Shown here: positions 1 to 5,832 of the stretch, piece after piece | Layout: each line of letters starts with the position of its first letter | Numbering within the stretch: position 1 is the first letter of the stretch | Origin: Oscillospiraceae bacterium | GTDB lineage: Bacteria; Bacillota; Clostridia; Oscillospirales; Acutalibacteraceae | Assembly (NCBI GenBank): GCA_009779455.1 | Contig: WREG01000124.1 | Span: 1-6,117 of the forward strand | Reading direction: 5' to 3' | DNA: 6,117 nt | Notes under the pieces: generated by a model | Seen by the model: only the letters and a program-made list of their open reading frames with translations | Told to the model about the DNA's origin: nothing | Database searches by the model: none | Program-made: the position numbers and the translations under genes

Positions 1-357
1 GCGATATGGATGCTTGACGGTAAAAATAAGTTGCCGAAAGCCGTAAAAACGATTGTTGACGACACATCTTTATCATTATACATATGCATTGTTTCGGCAT
101 GGGAAATAGCGGTAAAAATAAGCGTCGGTAAGTTAAAATTTACAGGCGGTTCTGAAGTTTTTCTTGAAAAAATGCATAAAAACGGAGTGGAACTTCTTAA
201 TATAAAGATTTCTTATTTAAAATATATTGAAACCCTGCCTTTTATCCACCGCGACCCCTTTGACCGCCTGCTTATCGCCGCTGCCAAGTCGGATGGCATG
301 ACCATATTGACATCAGACGAAAATATCCATAAATATGATGCACCCTGCATATGGTAA
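1..357 (+). CDS. VapC-like PIN-domain ribonuclease toxin (5' end outside window)
   Basis: The frame is open from base 1 (reading A-I-W-M-L-D-G) to TAA at 355-357, so the ATG at 10 is internal and the true start lies upstream. The visible 118 residues cover most of a small PIN domain of the type II toxin-antitoxin VapC class. VapC proteins are Mg-dependent endoribonucleases that usually cut tRNA or rRNA and are neutralised by an antitoxin encoded next to them. Family signatures are SAWEIAVK, with the conserved Glu at visible residue 35, HRDPFDRLLIAAA with Asp85 and Asp88, and LTSDENI with Asp106. The missing stretch, probably about ten residues, should hold the first catalytic Asp (family motif LLDTH). 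The antitoxin is not downstream, where an unrelated gene converges, so it would be upstream and off-window. The gene is more AT-rich than the other genes here, which fits horizontal transfer. Family call is firm; RNA target unknown. Confidence 0.85.
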   Translation, partial: AIWMLDGKNKLPKAVKTIVDDTSLSLYICIVSAWEIAVKISVGKLKFTGGSEVFLEKMHKNGVELLNIKISYLKYIETLPFIHRDPFDRLLIAAAKSDGMTILTSDENIHKYDAPCIW

Positions 358-400
358 CCCCTCTAAAAGTAGCCCTAAGCCCCCTAACGCCTGATGTGCT

Positions 401-673
401 TCACAGCGTAAGGCAAATGATGGCCGAAACCGCCGCGCCCGCCGCGGCGGCTATCAGCAGTTTTACATAAAACCACAATTTGCCGTCTTTTTCATCCGGT
501 TCTTTTATTTTAGGCGGCATGGCCGCGCAGTCTATGCTGTGTTTCGCACTTTCCCGGAGCCTGCCTTCCGTTACGGCCGTAAATTCAGGTTTTACAAAAA
601 ATATCGCTTTTTCAAAATATTCCGCGCCCGTATCGGCTATTTCCACCACTTGTTTATTTACCCCTTTTATCAT
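401..673 (-). CDS. Small C-terminally anchored membrane protein, function unknown
   Basis: This encodes 90 residues on the minus strand. I start it at the ATG at 673-671 rather than the ATG at 682-680, because the only good Shine-Dalgarno-like sequence (GAAAGGATGG) overlaps the upstream ATG and lies at a proper distance from the downstream one. The protein begins MIKGVNKQVVEI. It has a mixed, charged cytosolic-looking part to about residue 65, including a Pro/Lys/Glu/Asp linker (PPKIKEPDEKDG), then one hydrophobic helix at about 66-88 that reaches the C terminus. No signal peptide is present, so it should be tail-anchored with the N terminus inside. I recognise no characterised family; the N-terminal motif recalls short hypothetical proteins of Clostridia, but that is from memory. 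It converges on the PIN gene with 43 bp between stops. The overlapping plus-strand frame has no ribosome site and no membrane logic. Confidence 0.6.
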   Translation of the reverse strand: MIKGVNKQVVEIADTGAEYFEKAIFFVKPEFTAVTEGRLRESAKHSIDCAAMPPKIKEPDEKDGKLWFYVKLLIAAAAGAAVSAIICLTL

Positions 674-1044
674 GAAAACCATCCTTTCAACAATTCCGGT
701 ATTATTTTGCCTTGAAAGGTAAATTTTATACTTTGGGTTTTTATAAAATCTGCCGATATTTTTGAATGTAATGACATGATATTTATAACAAATTTTATCC
801 CGTGAATAGAATATTATACTTTTAGTATAGCGGCAATTACCCGAAAATTGTTCAAAACTCTGTTGAAAATGTTTATAACTTACCTTAAAACAGCTATATT
901 TTCACCATTTTTTAATTAAGTTAACTTTGTTGATAACTTTTTTTTGCATTGACAGCCTATACAAATTGTTGTATGCCCTTTACTATTATACAAAATGGAA
1001 AGTCAAGTATTTACATATTTTCATTTTAACGGACGGTTTTTACG
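674..1044. other. AT-rich intergenic region between divergent genes
   Basis: This is about 370 bp between the leftward small membrane-protein gene and rightward ogg, so it should hold both promoters. No convincing gene is visible. It contains two short perfect inverted repeats: TATACT-TTT-AGTATA at 815-829 and ATACAA-ATTG-TTGTAT at 959-974. It also has several TGTTGATAA-like words (928-936, and weaker at 861-869 and 870-878). I found no strong promoter for the leftward gene: a TATAAA-like -10 lies at about 728 on the minus strand, but no matching -35 is evident. The segment is much more AT-rich than the flanking genes. Confidence 0.6.
949..977 (+). promoter_or_regulatory. Weak candidate promoter with embedded palindrome upstream of ogg
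   Basis: A perfect -35 hexamer, TTGACA (949-954), is followed after 17 bp by TATGCC (972-977), a poor -10. A better -10 word, TATTAT (984-989), sits at the wrong distance. The perfect inverted repeat ATACAA-ATTG-TTGTAT (959-974) fills most of the spacer and runs into the -10, which is a standard place for a repressor operator. The leader to the ogg ATG would be about 60 nt. The -35 and the palindrome are seen directly; promoter and operator function are inferred. Confidence 0.3.
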
Positions 1045-1881
1045 ATGACAATAAAAGAAACGGATTTCGGGGTCAGGATATCGGATTTCGGCGGCATAAA
1101 CTTAGGGCTTACACTTGACTGCGGCCAGGCTTTCCGCTGGCGCAGGCTTGCTGACGGCGCTTTTGCCGGCGTTGTGAAAGGCAAAGCGGCCAGGATAGCC
1201 GAGGGCGGCGGGGATTTGATTTTTTTAGGCTGCGGGAAAGAGGAGTTTTCGGAGCTTTGGCACCCGTATTTCGGCTTTGACACAGATTACGGCAGGATTT
1301 TAAGCATTTTGTCGCGGAATCCGTTTTTAGCGGGCTGTATCGAAAAATACGGCGTGATACGCATATTGCGGCAGGAACCTTTTGAAACCTTATGCTCCTT
1401 TATCATATCGGCCTGCAACAATATCCCGCGCATAAAAGGCATAATCGAAAGGATGTCAAAAAAATACGGTGAGGAAATAGGCGGCGGGCTTTTCGCCTTC
1501 CCCAGCGCCGAAACCCTGGCGGGGCTGTCCGAGGACGAGCTTTTAGCGGTGGGGACGGGGTTCAGGGCGGGCTACATAATCGACGCGGCGAAAAAGGCCG
1601 CGTCGGGTGAGCTTGATTTCGGTTTAATAAAGAGCTTGCCTGTTGAAGAAGCGAAAAAAAGCCTTATGACGGTCCGGGGGGTTGGCGAAAAGGTCGCCGA
1701 CTGCGTATTATTGTTCGGGCTGGGGTTTATGAACGCCTATCCCGTTGACAGGCATATAAAAAGGATAACCGCCGAGGTTTACCCCGGCGGCCTGCCCGAA
1801 TGCGTTAAAAATTATGAAGGGATAGCGCAGCAGTATCTTTTTGTGGAAAAAGCAGGGTTTTATAAAAATCGCATCTCGTAG
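1045..1881 (+). CDS. ogg: 8-oxoguanine DNA glycosylase/AP lyase (OGG family)
   Basis: The 278-residue product excises 8-oxoguanine from DNA and cuts the abasic site by beta-elimination, the first step of base-excision repair. Residues about 1-110 look like the OGG N-terminal domain, with CGQAFRWRR at 26-34. HhH-GPD follows: SACNNIPRIKG (122-132), matching the asparagine-rich motif of OGG enzymes, then the helix-hairpin-helix RGVGEKVADC (211-220) with the presumed Schiff-base Lys216, and YPVDRH (232-237) with catalytic Asp235. Both key residues are present, so it should be active as glycosylase and lyase. An in-frame stop just upstream (TAA at 1027) makes this the first ATG; the Shine-Dalgarno sequence (GGACGG, 1031-1036) is weak. 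The tail is odd: after AQQYLF (261-266) come twelve residues unlike the usual OGG end, and the TAG lies inside the palindromic repeat that follows. The enzyme may therefore have an altered C terminus. Confidence 0.92.
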   Translation: MTIKETDFGVRISDFGGINLGLTLDCGQAFRWRRLADGAFAGVVKGKAARIAEGGGDLIFLGCGKEEFSELWHPYFGFDTDYGRILSILSRNPFLAGCIEKYGVIRILRQEPFETLCSFIISACNNIPRIKGIIERMSKKYGEEIGGGLFAFPSAETLAGLSEDELLAVGTGFRAGYIIDAAKKAASGELDFGLIKSLPVEEAKKSLMTVRGVGEKVADCVLLFGLGFMNAYPVDRHIKRITAEVYPGGLPECVKNYEGIAQQYLFVEKAGFYKNRIS

Positions 1882-1949
1882 GGGCGGGCCTTGTGTCCGC
1901 CCGGGAAATAGATGTAAATCAAGGGCGGACACAAGATCCACCCCTACGA
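1876..1949. repeat. Long imperfect palindrome (intergenic repeat), possible two-way terminator
   Basis: Two 27-bp arms (1876-1902 and 1923-1949) are inverted copies that match at 24 of 27 positions and flank a 20-bp loop. Each arm starts TCGTAGGGG at the outside and ends TTGTGTCCGCCC at the inside. The element fills nearly the whole gap between convergent ogg and the minus-strand operon: the ogg TAG (1879-1881) is inside the left arm, and the minus-strand TGA (1955-1953) is only three bases beyond the right arm. The sequence style resembles dispersed palindromic elements I recall from Clostridia genomes; that is memory, not a search. The transcript would fold strongly from either strand, so it could end or protect both mRNAs, but there is no proper U-tract. 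Confidence 0.75.
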
Positions 1950-1952
1950 ATC

Positions 1953-3632
1953 TCAACTCTCAATTTTTAACGAGTATCTGCAATTGTTAAACCTCAGCCC
2001 CGTGTCTACCGCCACATAATATTTTCCCTGTGCCAAGCTCACGTTTTTCGAAACGGAGGCGTCGCTCCACGCGGAGGCGAACGAGGTCACGGGGTTCTTT
2101 TTTTCGTTGTATAGGGTAATTATAAACCCTTCGTAATTTTCGGTAAATTTTTGGTGCGAAAACGTTATTTTAAGCGCGGACGCCTCTTTTATCTCAAAGC
2201 TGTAGTAATCTATATCCGGGTCCAGCCCCGCATGAATGAGCGTCCCGTAAATCCCGGAGTTTAAATTGAGCGGCGTCGCGGCTCCGAACGTGTTGTTCGG
2301 CTCAATTTCCCATGAATTTGAAGCCGTGAACTTGTTTGTGACCGTATAGACGCCGCCGTTTAGGCTAACGCCCTCCGAATCTATAAGGACGTAATAAACG
2401 CCCGCCCCGAGCCCTATTTCGGGGGATATTATTTCAACGTCGGACCACCTTGAAACGCCCTGATATAAAACCTCGCCTTTTTCTGTCAAAAGCCTGACGT
2501 TCCAGCCTTTTTTGGTGTCGGCAAAGCTTTCATGGGCGAATTTAAGCGTCAGATGCCCCCGCCTTGCCAGCTCGATTTTAAAATAATCCTTATCCGGCTT
2601 GCCGCCCCGGGCCGAAAGGGTGCCGCTTATTACCGCGTTTAACGGGAGCGCGGACGCCGTTTCCATAGTGTCATTCGGCTCTTTTTCAAAATCCGCCCTT
2701 TTGTTAAAATTGACCGTCAGCGAATAGACCGCGGTCGAAATGACCTGCGATTTTACCGAAACAAAATAAACCCCCGGGGGCAGGCCTATTGGGCCGCTTT
2801 TATTCAGCGTGTCGCCGTGCGTGGAACGGCATATATAATAATTGTTTTTGTTGATATCCCAAAGCTCTATTATCCAGCCGACAGGCCCGGATTTTTGAAC
2901 GAACCCGTGCTCGAAAACGATTTCAGCCGTCCCGTTTTCAAAGGTCTCAAACATAAAGAAATCAACGTCGCCGCCTTCTTTGTTGGCGGTGGTTCCGTAT
3001 ATCTTCTTATTAAGGTTTATTTTATTGTAGCGCGTCATGCCGTCGTTGCATTCCGCCTCGAAATCGTTCCGCGCCTCGAACCCTGCGGTAAGCGTATAAT
3101 CATCCGCGAAAAAAGACCCCTCGCATTTGACGCTCACATAATACCGCCCCGCCAAAACGCCCGTAAACGCGCCTTTCGCGTCGGACGTGTCCGTGTAAAA
3201 CGATTTAAACGAATCCAGCTCCCTGTAAACAGCGCCGTCCGCCCCGCCCACGGCATACCCGTCATAAAGGGTTATTTTCCATCCCGCCGAGGTTGAGCCC
3301 AAAGGCGTCGAGTGCGAAAAGCCGAGCCGGACGCAGCCCCTTTTGGGAACGTCAAACATATACCACTTTTCATCCCCCGCGCCTGAAAGCTTCCCTTTTA
3401 CAGCTGTGTTGACATTTATTTTAAGCGGCCCGGACAGATCCCCGTCCGCTAAAAAAACAGGCTCGGGGGAAAAGTCAGGCAGCAAAGGAACCGGCAGAAA
3501 TTCTTCTGTCGGCTCCGTTTTTCTGTTCTCGGATATGCCGCCGCTTATGTATGATAAACCGTAAAGCAATGACGGAACGGCTATGAAAACGGCAAGGAGG
3601 GCTGTTAATAATTTTTTGTTGGAGGGCGTCAT
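1953..3632 (-). CDS. Secreted/anchored protein with four PPC-like beta domains
   Basis: The product has 559 residues. The N terminus, MTPSNKKLL then a hydrophobic stretch at about 8-29, is a signal peptide or N-terminal membrane anchor; a Pro/Glu-rich linker runs to about 60. The rest is four diverged repeats of about 122 residues (roughly 64-187, 188-309, 310-435 and 436-558). Shared positions in each repeat are an F-x-H strand (GFSH, VFEH, KFAH, TFSH), a GW/GF-x-(I/V)-x-L strand, a G-x-Y-(Y/F)-V strand (GRYYVSV, GVYFVSV, GVYYVLI, GKYYVAV) and a closing Y-(S/T)-(L/V) strand. Repeats 3 and 4 begin with the EPND/EPNN motif typical of bacterial pre-peptidase C-terminal (PPC) domains; repeat 2 has ECND and repeat 1 lacks it. 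PPC domains usually follow a secreted protease; none is encoded here. The start is supported by AAGGA 10 nt upstream, partly overlapping the previous gene's stop, which implies translational coupling. Role probably extracellular binding; unproven. Confidence 0.8.
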   Translation of the reverse strand: MTPSNKKLLTALLAVFIAVPSLLYGLSYISGGISENRKTEPTEEFLPVPLLPDFSPEPVFLADGDLSGPLKINVNTAVKGKLSGAGDEKWYMFDVPKRGCVRLGFSHSTPLGSTSAGWKITLYDGYAVGGADGAVYRELDSFKSFYTDTSDAKGAFTGVLAGRYYVSVKCEGSFFADDYTLTAGFEARNDFEAECNDGMTRYNKINLNKKIYGTTANKEGGDVDFFMFETFENGTAEIVFEHGFVQKSGPVGWIIELWDINKNNYYICRSTHGDTLNKSGPIGLPPGVYFVSVKSQVISTAVYSLTVNFNKRADFEKEPNDTMETASALPLNAVISGTLSARGGKPDKDYFKIELARRGHLTLKFAHESFADTKKGWNVRLLTEKGEVLYQGVSRWSDVEIISPEIGLGAGVYYVLIDSEGVSLNGGVYTVTNKFTASNSWEIEPNNTFGAATPLNLNSGIYGTLIHAGLDPDIDYYSFEIKEASALKITFSHQKFTENYEGFIITLYNEKKNPVTSFASAWSDASVSKNVSLAQGKYYVAVDTGLRFNNCRYSLKIES

Positions 3633-3644
3633 CGTAAAAAATCC

Positions 3645-4832
3645 TTAATTATTCATAAAATCTATTTCAATAATTTGCTGCTGAATGTACGAAAAGGTGA
3701 TGGATATAACTATAAAGTTAATGGTAATGGCCACATCAGCCTTTATATTATACTTTGCCTTCAACGGTTTGTATACGCCGTTCACCGGGGGCTCTACCGT
3801 ATAGGTTACCGAACTTCCGGTGTAATTATAGGTGTCCAGGCTCAAAGGGACGCTTCCGTCGCCGCGCAATTCTTTTTCCATGTCTTTTTTTGAAACAACA
3901 TTGATCACTTTTTCCATTCTTTTAGCGGGAAACCAAGACAGCATATTATCATCTTTGAGCCAAATAGTAAGGTCGTAATTTTCGGGGTTTGAATCGTTGG
4001 GTTTTATTAATGTTCTTGACAGATCGCCGGGCAATGCGCCGAATATATTGGGGTTGCCGGTGGTCAGCGCCCCCATGCCGTATGTTTGGCCCGCGACCGG
4101 CATGATATCTTTAAAGGTTGACCGTTTTTCCTCGGTTGTCGCGAAAATTTTTGTTTGTACCGGTATTGGGTTTTTATCTTTGTCCTTTGCCTGAACCCAC
4201 TCCCCGTTTTCATCTTTATCGAACATTTCTATAGTGACCGAGCCTTCGTTGCCTGCTGTTTTCTCCGCGAAAACATATTCTTTTTTCATCTCCATATTAT
4301 TAAACATGGACATTAATTCGTCAAACGAATACCCTTCCTCCTCAAGCATATCAATCGCCCACTGCAAACTGCCAAAGTCTATTTTCATGTCAGAGGACAA
4401 AATGGTGTGTGTAATCTTACAGGGGGGCATATTCGTTTTAGCCTCGTTGGCAGTTTTTCTTACGTCGTCCAATATCTGCTGATTTGTCATTGCCGGGACG
4501 CCCGGTATCTCTTCCTGATTAATGAAGCCGCCGTATTTTACGTCTTTAAGGGTTATAAGAGCGTCCAGCACGTCAACTTCGTTGTCTTTGTTTACATCGG
4601 CCGCCTTAAACCTTTTATCGGTCATGTTGTTCGGGTACATTTCACTCAATCCTGCGGATACTTCCAGTATCTGCATATAATCAAGACGGTCAATATCCCC
4701 GTCGCCGTTTACGTCGCCATAAAGAACCCAGTTCGGATACTGCGCGGCCGAAGCGATAAAATTAACGCCCGCCCCCGCCGTAAGCGAAACCGCAACGGCA
4801 AGCGCCGTCAGCTTATAAAAAATCTTTTTCAT
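3645..4832 (-). CDS. Secreted protein with N-terminal dockerin-like Ca-binding domain
   Basis: The product has 395 residues. A clear signal peptide (MKKIFYKL, hydrophobic core 9-26, likely cleavage after ASA/ASAA near 29-30) sends it out of the cell. Directly after it is a dockerin type I-like pair of F-hand calcium loops: Asp40-Asn42-Asp44-Asp46-Asp48-Asp51 (DVNGDGDIDRLD) and Asp79-Asn81-Asp83-Glu85-Asp87-Asp90 (DVNKDNEVDVLD). Dockerins bind cohesins on scaffoldins and are more often C-terminal; here the dockerin comes first. Residues about 115-395 are unrecognised: an acidic helical part (155-183), a Lys/Asp-rich stretch (205-222) and an apparently beta-rich end with no membrane anchor or sortase motif. 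No catalytic motif is evident. It is the first gene of a two-gene operon, 12 bp before the PPC-repeat gene. Its Shine-Dalgarno sequence is poor (GGGG about 10 nt upstream). Domain call is firm; overall role unknown. Confidence 0.82.
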   Translation of the reverse strand: MKKIFYKLTALAVAVSLTAGAGVNFIASAAQYPNWVLYGDVNGDGDIDRLDYMQILEVSAGLSEMYPNNMTDKRFKAADVNKDNEVDVLDALITLKDVKYGGFINQEEIPGVPAMTNQQILDDVRKTANEAKTNMPPCKITHTILSSDMKIDFGSLQWAIDMLEEEGYSFDELMSMFNNMEMKKEYVFAEKTAGNEGSVTIEMFDKDENGEWVQAKDKDKNPIPVQTKIFATTEEKRSTFKDIMPVAGQTYGMGALTTGNPNIFGALPGDLSRTLIKPNDSNPENYDLTIWLKDDNMLSWFPAKRMEKVINVVSKKDMEKELRGDGSVPLSLDTYNYTGSSVTYTVEPPVNGVYKPLKAKYNIKADVAITINFIVISITFSYIQQQIIEIDFMNN

Positions 4833-4871
4833 AATGACATTACCCCAATCTATACCTTTTTACTAAAATTA

Positions 4872-4900
4872 ATAATAACATAAAAAATAATTTTTGTAAA
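4872..4900 (-). promoter_or_regulatory. Sigma-A-type promoter of the dockerin/PPC operon
   Basis: On the minus strand, TTTACA (4900-4895) and TATTAT (4877-4872) are each one base from the consensus -35 and -10 and are separated by exactly 17 bp. Transcription would start near 4865 and give a leader of about 33 nt before the ATG at 4832. It faces away from the rightward promoter at 4933-4961. Activity is inferred from sequence only. Confidence 0.6.
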
Positions 4901-4908
4901 CGGTAGAA
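4894..4908 (+). promoter_or_regulatory. Possible cre site (CcpA) over the minus-strand -35
   Basis: TTGTAAACGGTAGAA fits the CcpA catabolite-response consensus WTGNAANCGNWNNCW at every defined position except one (A instead of C near the end). It covers the -35 of the leftward promoter, where CcpA binding normally represses. This would place the secreted dockerin/PPC operon under carbon-catabolite control, which fits a surface function in polymer use. The match is seen; binding is inferred, and short AT-rich matches can arise by chance. Confidence 0.35.
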
Positions 4909-4932
4909 AAAAAAATTAATAAAATATTTACC

Positions 4933-4961
4933 TTGTAAACACTTATAATATTAGGTATAAT
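4933..4961 (+). promoter_or_regulatory. Strong sigma-A-type promoter of the NifU-like/GGGtGRT operon
   Basis: TTGTAA (4933-4938) and a perfect TATAAT (4956-4961) are 17 bp apart. An A/T-rich tract just upstream (about 4906-4930) could act as an UP element. Transcription would begin near 4968, giving a leader of about 57 nt that contains the ribosome site AAAGGA (5008-5013). This is the best promoter in the window and suggests high expression, in line with the C-ending codon bias of the first gene. Confidence 0.75.
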
Positions 4962-5024
4962 TAAGGTTGATTAAATTATCATTCATTTATGGTAATAATA
5001 TTAAGAGAAAGGACTGCACTAAAC

Positions 5025-5717
5025 ATGACATATTCACACGAAGTTGAAAAAATGTGCGTTGTGGCAAAAGGGCCTAAGCACGGGCCCGCGCCCATCCCCG
5101 AAGAGGGCAAATGGGTGAAGGCTTATGAAATAGGGGACATCTCCGGGCTTTCCCACGGCGTAGGCTGGTGCGCCCCCCAGCAGGGCGCCTGCAAGCTCAC
5201 TTTGAACATCAAAGGGGGCGTTATTGAGGAGGCTCTTGTCGAGACCCTCGGATGCTCCGGCATGACCCATTCGGCGGCAATGGCGGCGGAGGTCCTGCCC
5301 GGCAAGACAATGCTCGAAGCCCTCAACACCGACCTTGTATGCGACGCCATAAACGTCGCCATGCGCGAGATTTTCCTCCAGTTCGCCTACGGCAGGACCC
5401 AGTCTGCCTTCTCGGAGGACGGGCTTCCCATAGGCGCGGGGCTTGAAGACCTCGGCAAGGGCCTTCGCTCTCAGATAGGCACGATGTTCAGCACAAGGGC
5501 GAAGGGCGTGCGCTACATGGAAATGGCCGAGGGCTACGTCACAAGGATGGCCCTCGACGAAAACAGCGAGGTAACGGGGTACGAATTCATAAAAGTAGGT
5601 CAGATGCTTGAGGATATAAAGAAAGGCGTCGCTCCGGAGGAAGCCGTAAAGAAAAATACCGGGAATTACGGACGCTTCGAAAACGCGGTCAAATATATAG
5701 ACCCGAGAGAAGAGTGA
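5025..5717 (+). CDS. NifU-like iron-sulfur cluster scaffold family protein
   Basis: The product has 230 residues from the ATG at 5025. An in-frame ATG at 4989 is rejected because AAAGGA (5008-5013) lies between the two and the TYSHEVEKM start matches what I recall of the family. Residues about 40-125 resemble the NifU_N/IscU scaffold fold. Candidate cluster-ligand cysteines are Cys56 (GWCAPQQGACK, which also holds Cys49), Cys77 (LGCSGMTH) and Cys106 (LVCDAI); which ones bind is inferred from alignment with IscU from memory. The part after about 130 (GLPIGAGLEDLGKGLRSQIG onward) is not in ordinary IscU and marks a separate anaerobe branch. No cysteine desulfurase gene is nearby; instead a GGGtGRT gene follows in the same operon, an association I recall for this family. 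Likely cytosolic, building or carrying Fe-S clusters for a specific client. Codons favour C-ending forms, consistent with strong expression. Stop TGA falls in a hairpin stem. Confidence 0.85.
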   Translation: MTYSHEVEKMCVVAKGPKHGPAPIPEEGKWVKAYEIGDISGLSHGVGWCAPQQGACKLTLNIKGGVIEEALVETLGCSGMTHSAAMAAEVLPGKTMLEALNTDLVCDAINVAMREIFLQFAYGRTQSAFSEDGLPIGAGLEDLGKGLRSQIGTMFSTRAKGVRYMEMAEGYVTRMALDENSEVTGYEFIKVGQMLEDIKKGVAPEEAVKKNTGNYGRFENAVKYIDPREE

Positions 5718-5742
5718 GTAAAAAAGCAAGTTTTTTACTCAC
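5714..5742 (+). repeat. Perfect 12-bp hairpin spanning the stop codon
   Basis: GTGAGTAAAAAA (5714-5725) pairs perfectly with TTTTTTACTCAC (5731-5742) around the loop GCAAG. The TGA stop of the NifU-like gene (5715-5717) is in the left stem. The U-run is in the right arm and is followed by ACTCAC, so it is not a standard intrinsic terminator on the plus strand. It may act as an mRNA-stability or processing element together with the adjoining structure. Confidence 0.7.
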
Positions 5743-5743
5743 G

Positions 5744-5804
5744 GGAAATTGTGCTTTTCGGGCATTAGCCCGAAATTCCGCTGACGCGGAACCGTACAAT
5801 TTCC
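5744..5804 (+). other. Predicted three-way-junction RNA element between the two operon genes
   Basis: An outer 11-bp stem (5744-5754 with 5794-5804, one G-U pair) encloses two perfect hairpins. The first is TTTCGGGC-ATTA-GCCCGAAA (5756-5775); the second is TTCCGC-TGAC-GCGGAA (5776-5791). Only one base (5755) and two bases (5792-5793) stay unpaired at the junction, so the 61-nt unit is almost fully folded. It starts two bases after the preceding hairpin and ends 28 nt before the next ATG, leaving the ribosome site AAGGGA (5818-5823) free. I match it to no named riboswitch or leader. It may be a cis-acting regulatory or mRNA-processing RNA, or a palindromic repeat; the sequence alone does not decide. 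Confidence 0.65.
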
Positions 5805-5832
5805 GATCATCATAAAGAAGGGAAATTTTAAT

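Noticed and set aside
439..450. CCGCCGCGGCGG perfect palindrome
   Set aside because: It lies within Ala/Gly codons of the membrane helix of the small minus-strand gene, so it is explained by coding.
480..722. 80-residue plus-strand frame opposite the small membrane protein
   Set aside because: No ribosome site; its sequence is what the complement of the better-supported minus-strand gene produces.
845..940. TGTTGATAA, TGTTGAAAA and TGTTTATAA words in AT-rich DNA, resembling a DnaA-box cluster/oriC
   Set aside because: The best word still differs from TGTGGATAA by one base and the others by more, and none of the usual oriC neighbours (dnaA, dnaN, rpmH) is present. Such words are expected by chance in AT-rich spacers.
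995..1048. 17-codon reading frame (MESQVFTY...) ending in an ATGA overlap with the ogg start, a possible leader peptide
   Set aside because: There is no ribosome-binding sequence before its ATG and no hairpin or codon run suggesting attenuation. The overlap could be chance.
927..1118. 63-residue plus-strand frame across the ogg start
   Set aside because: It overlaps 74 bases of the well-supported ogg gene in another frame and has no ribosome site or recognisable sequence.
2817..3296. 159-residue plus-strand frame opposite the PPC-repeat gene
   Set aside because: It runs across PPC repeats whose conserved strands are clear on the minus strand; the plus-strand translation is rich in Arg/Pro/Val with no domain.
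5034..5729. 231-residue open frame on the minus strand opposite the NifU-like gene
   Set aside because: It is antisense to a clearly recognised family. Its openness follows from the codon bias of that gene, and it has no promoter or ribosome support.
5714..5742. Intrinsic terminator after the NifU-like gene
   Set aside because: The stem is strong, but the U-run is inside the right arm and is followed by ACTCAC, not placed after a GC-rich stem. The next gene also lacks a visible promoter of its own, so read-through is more likely.
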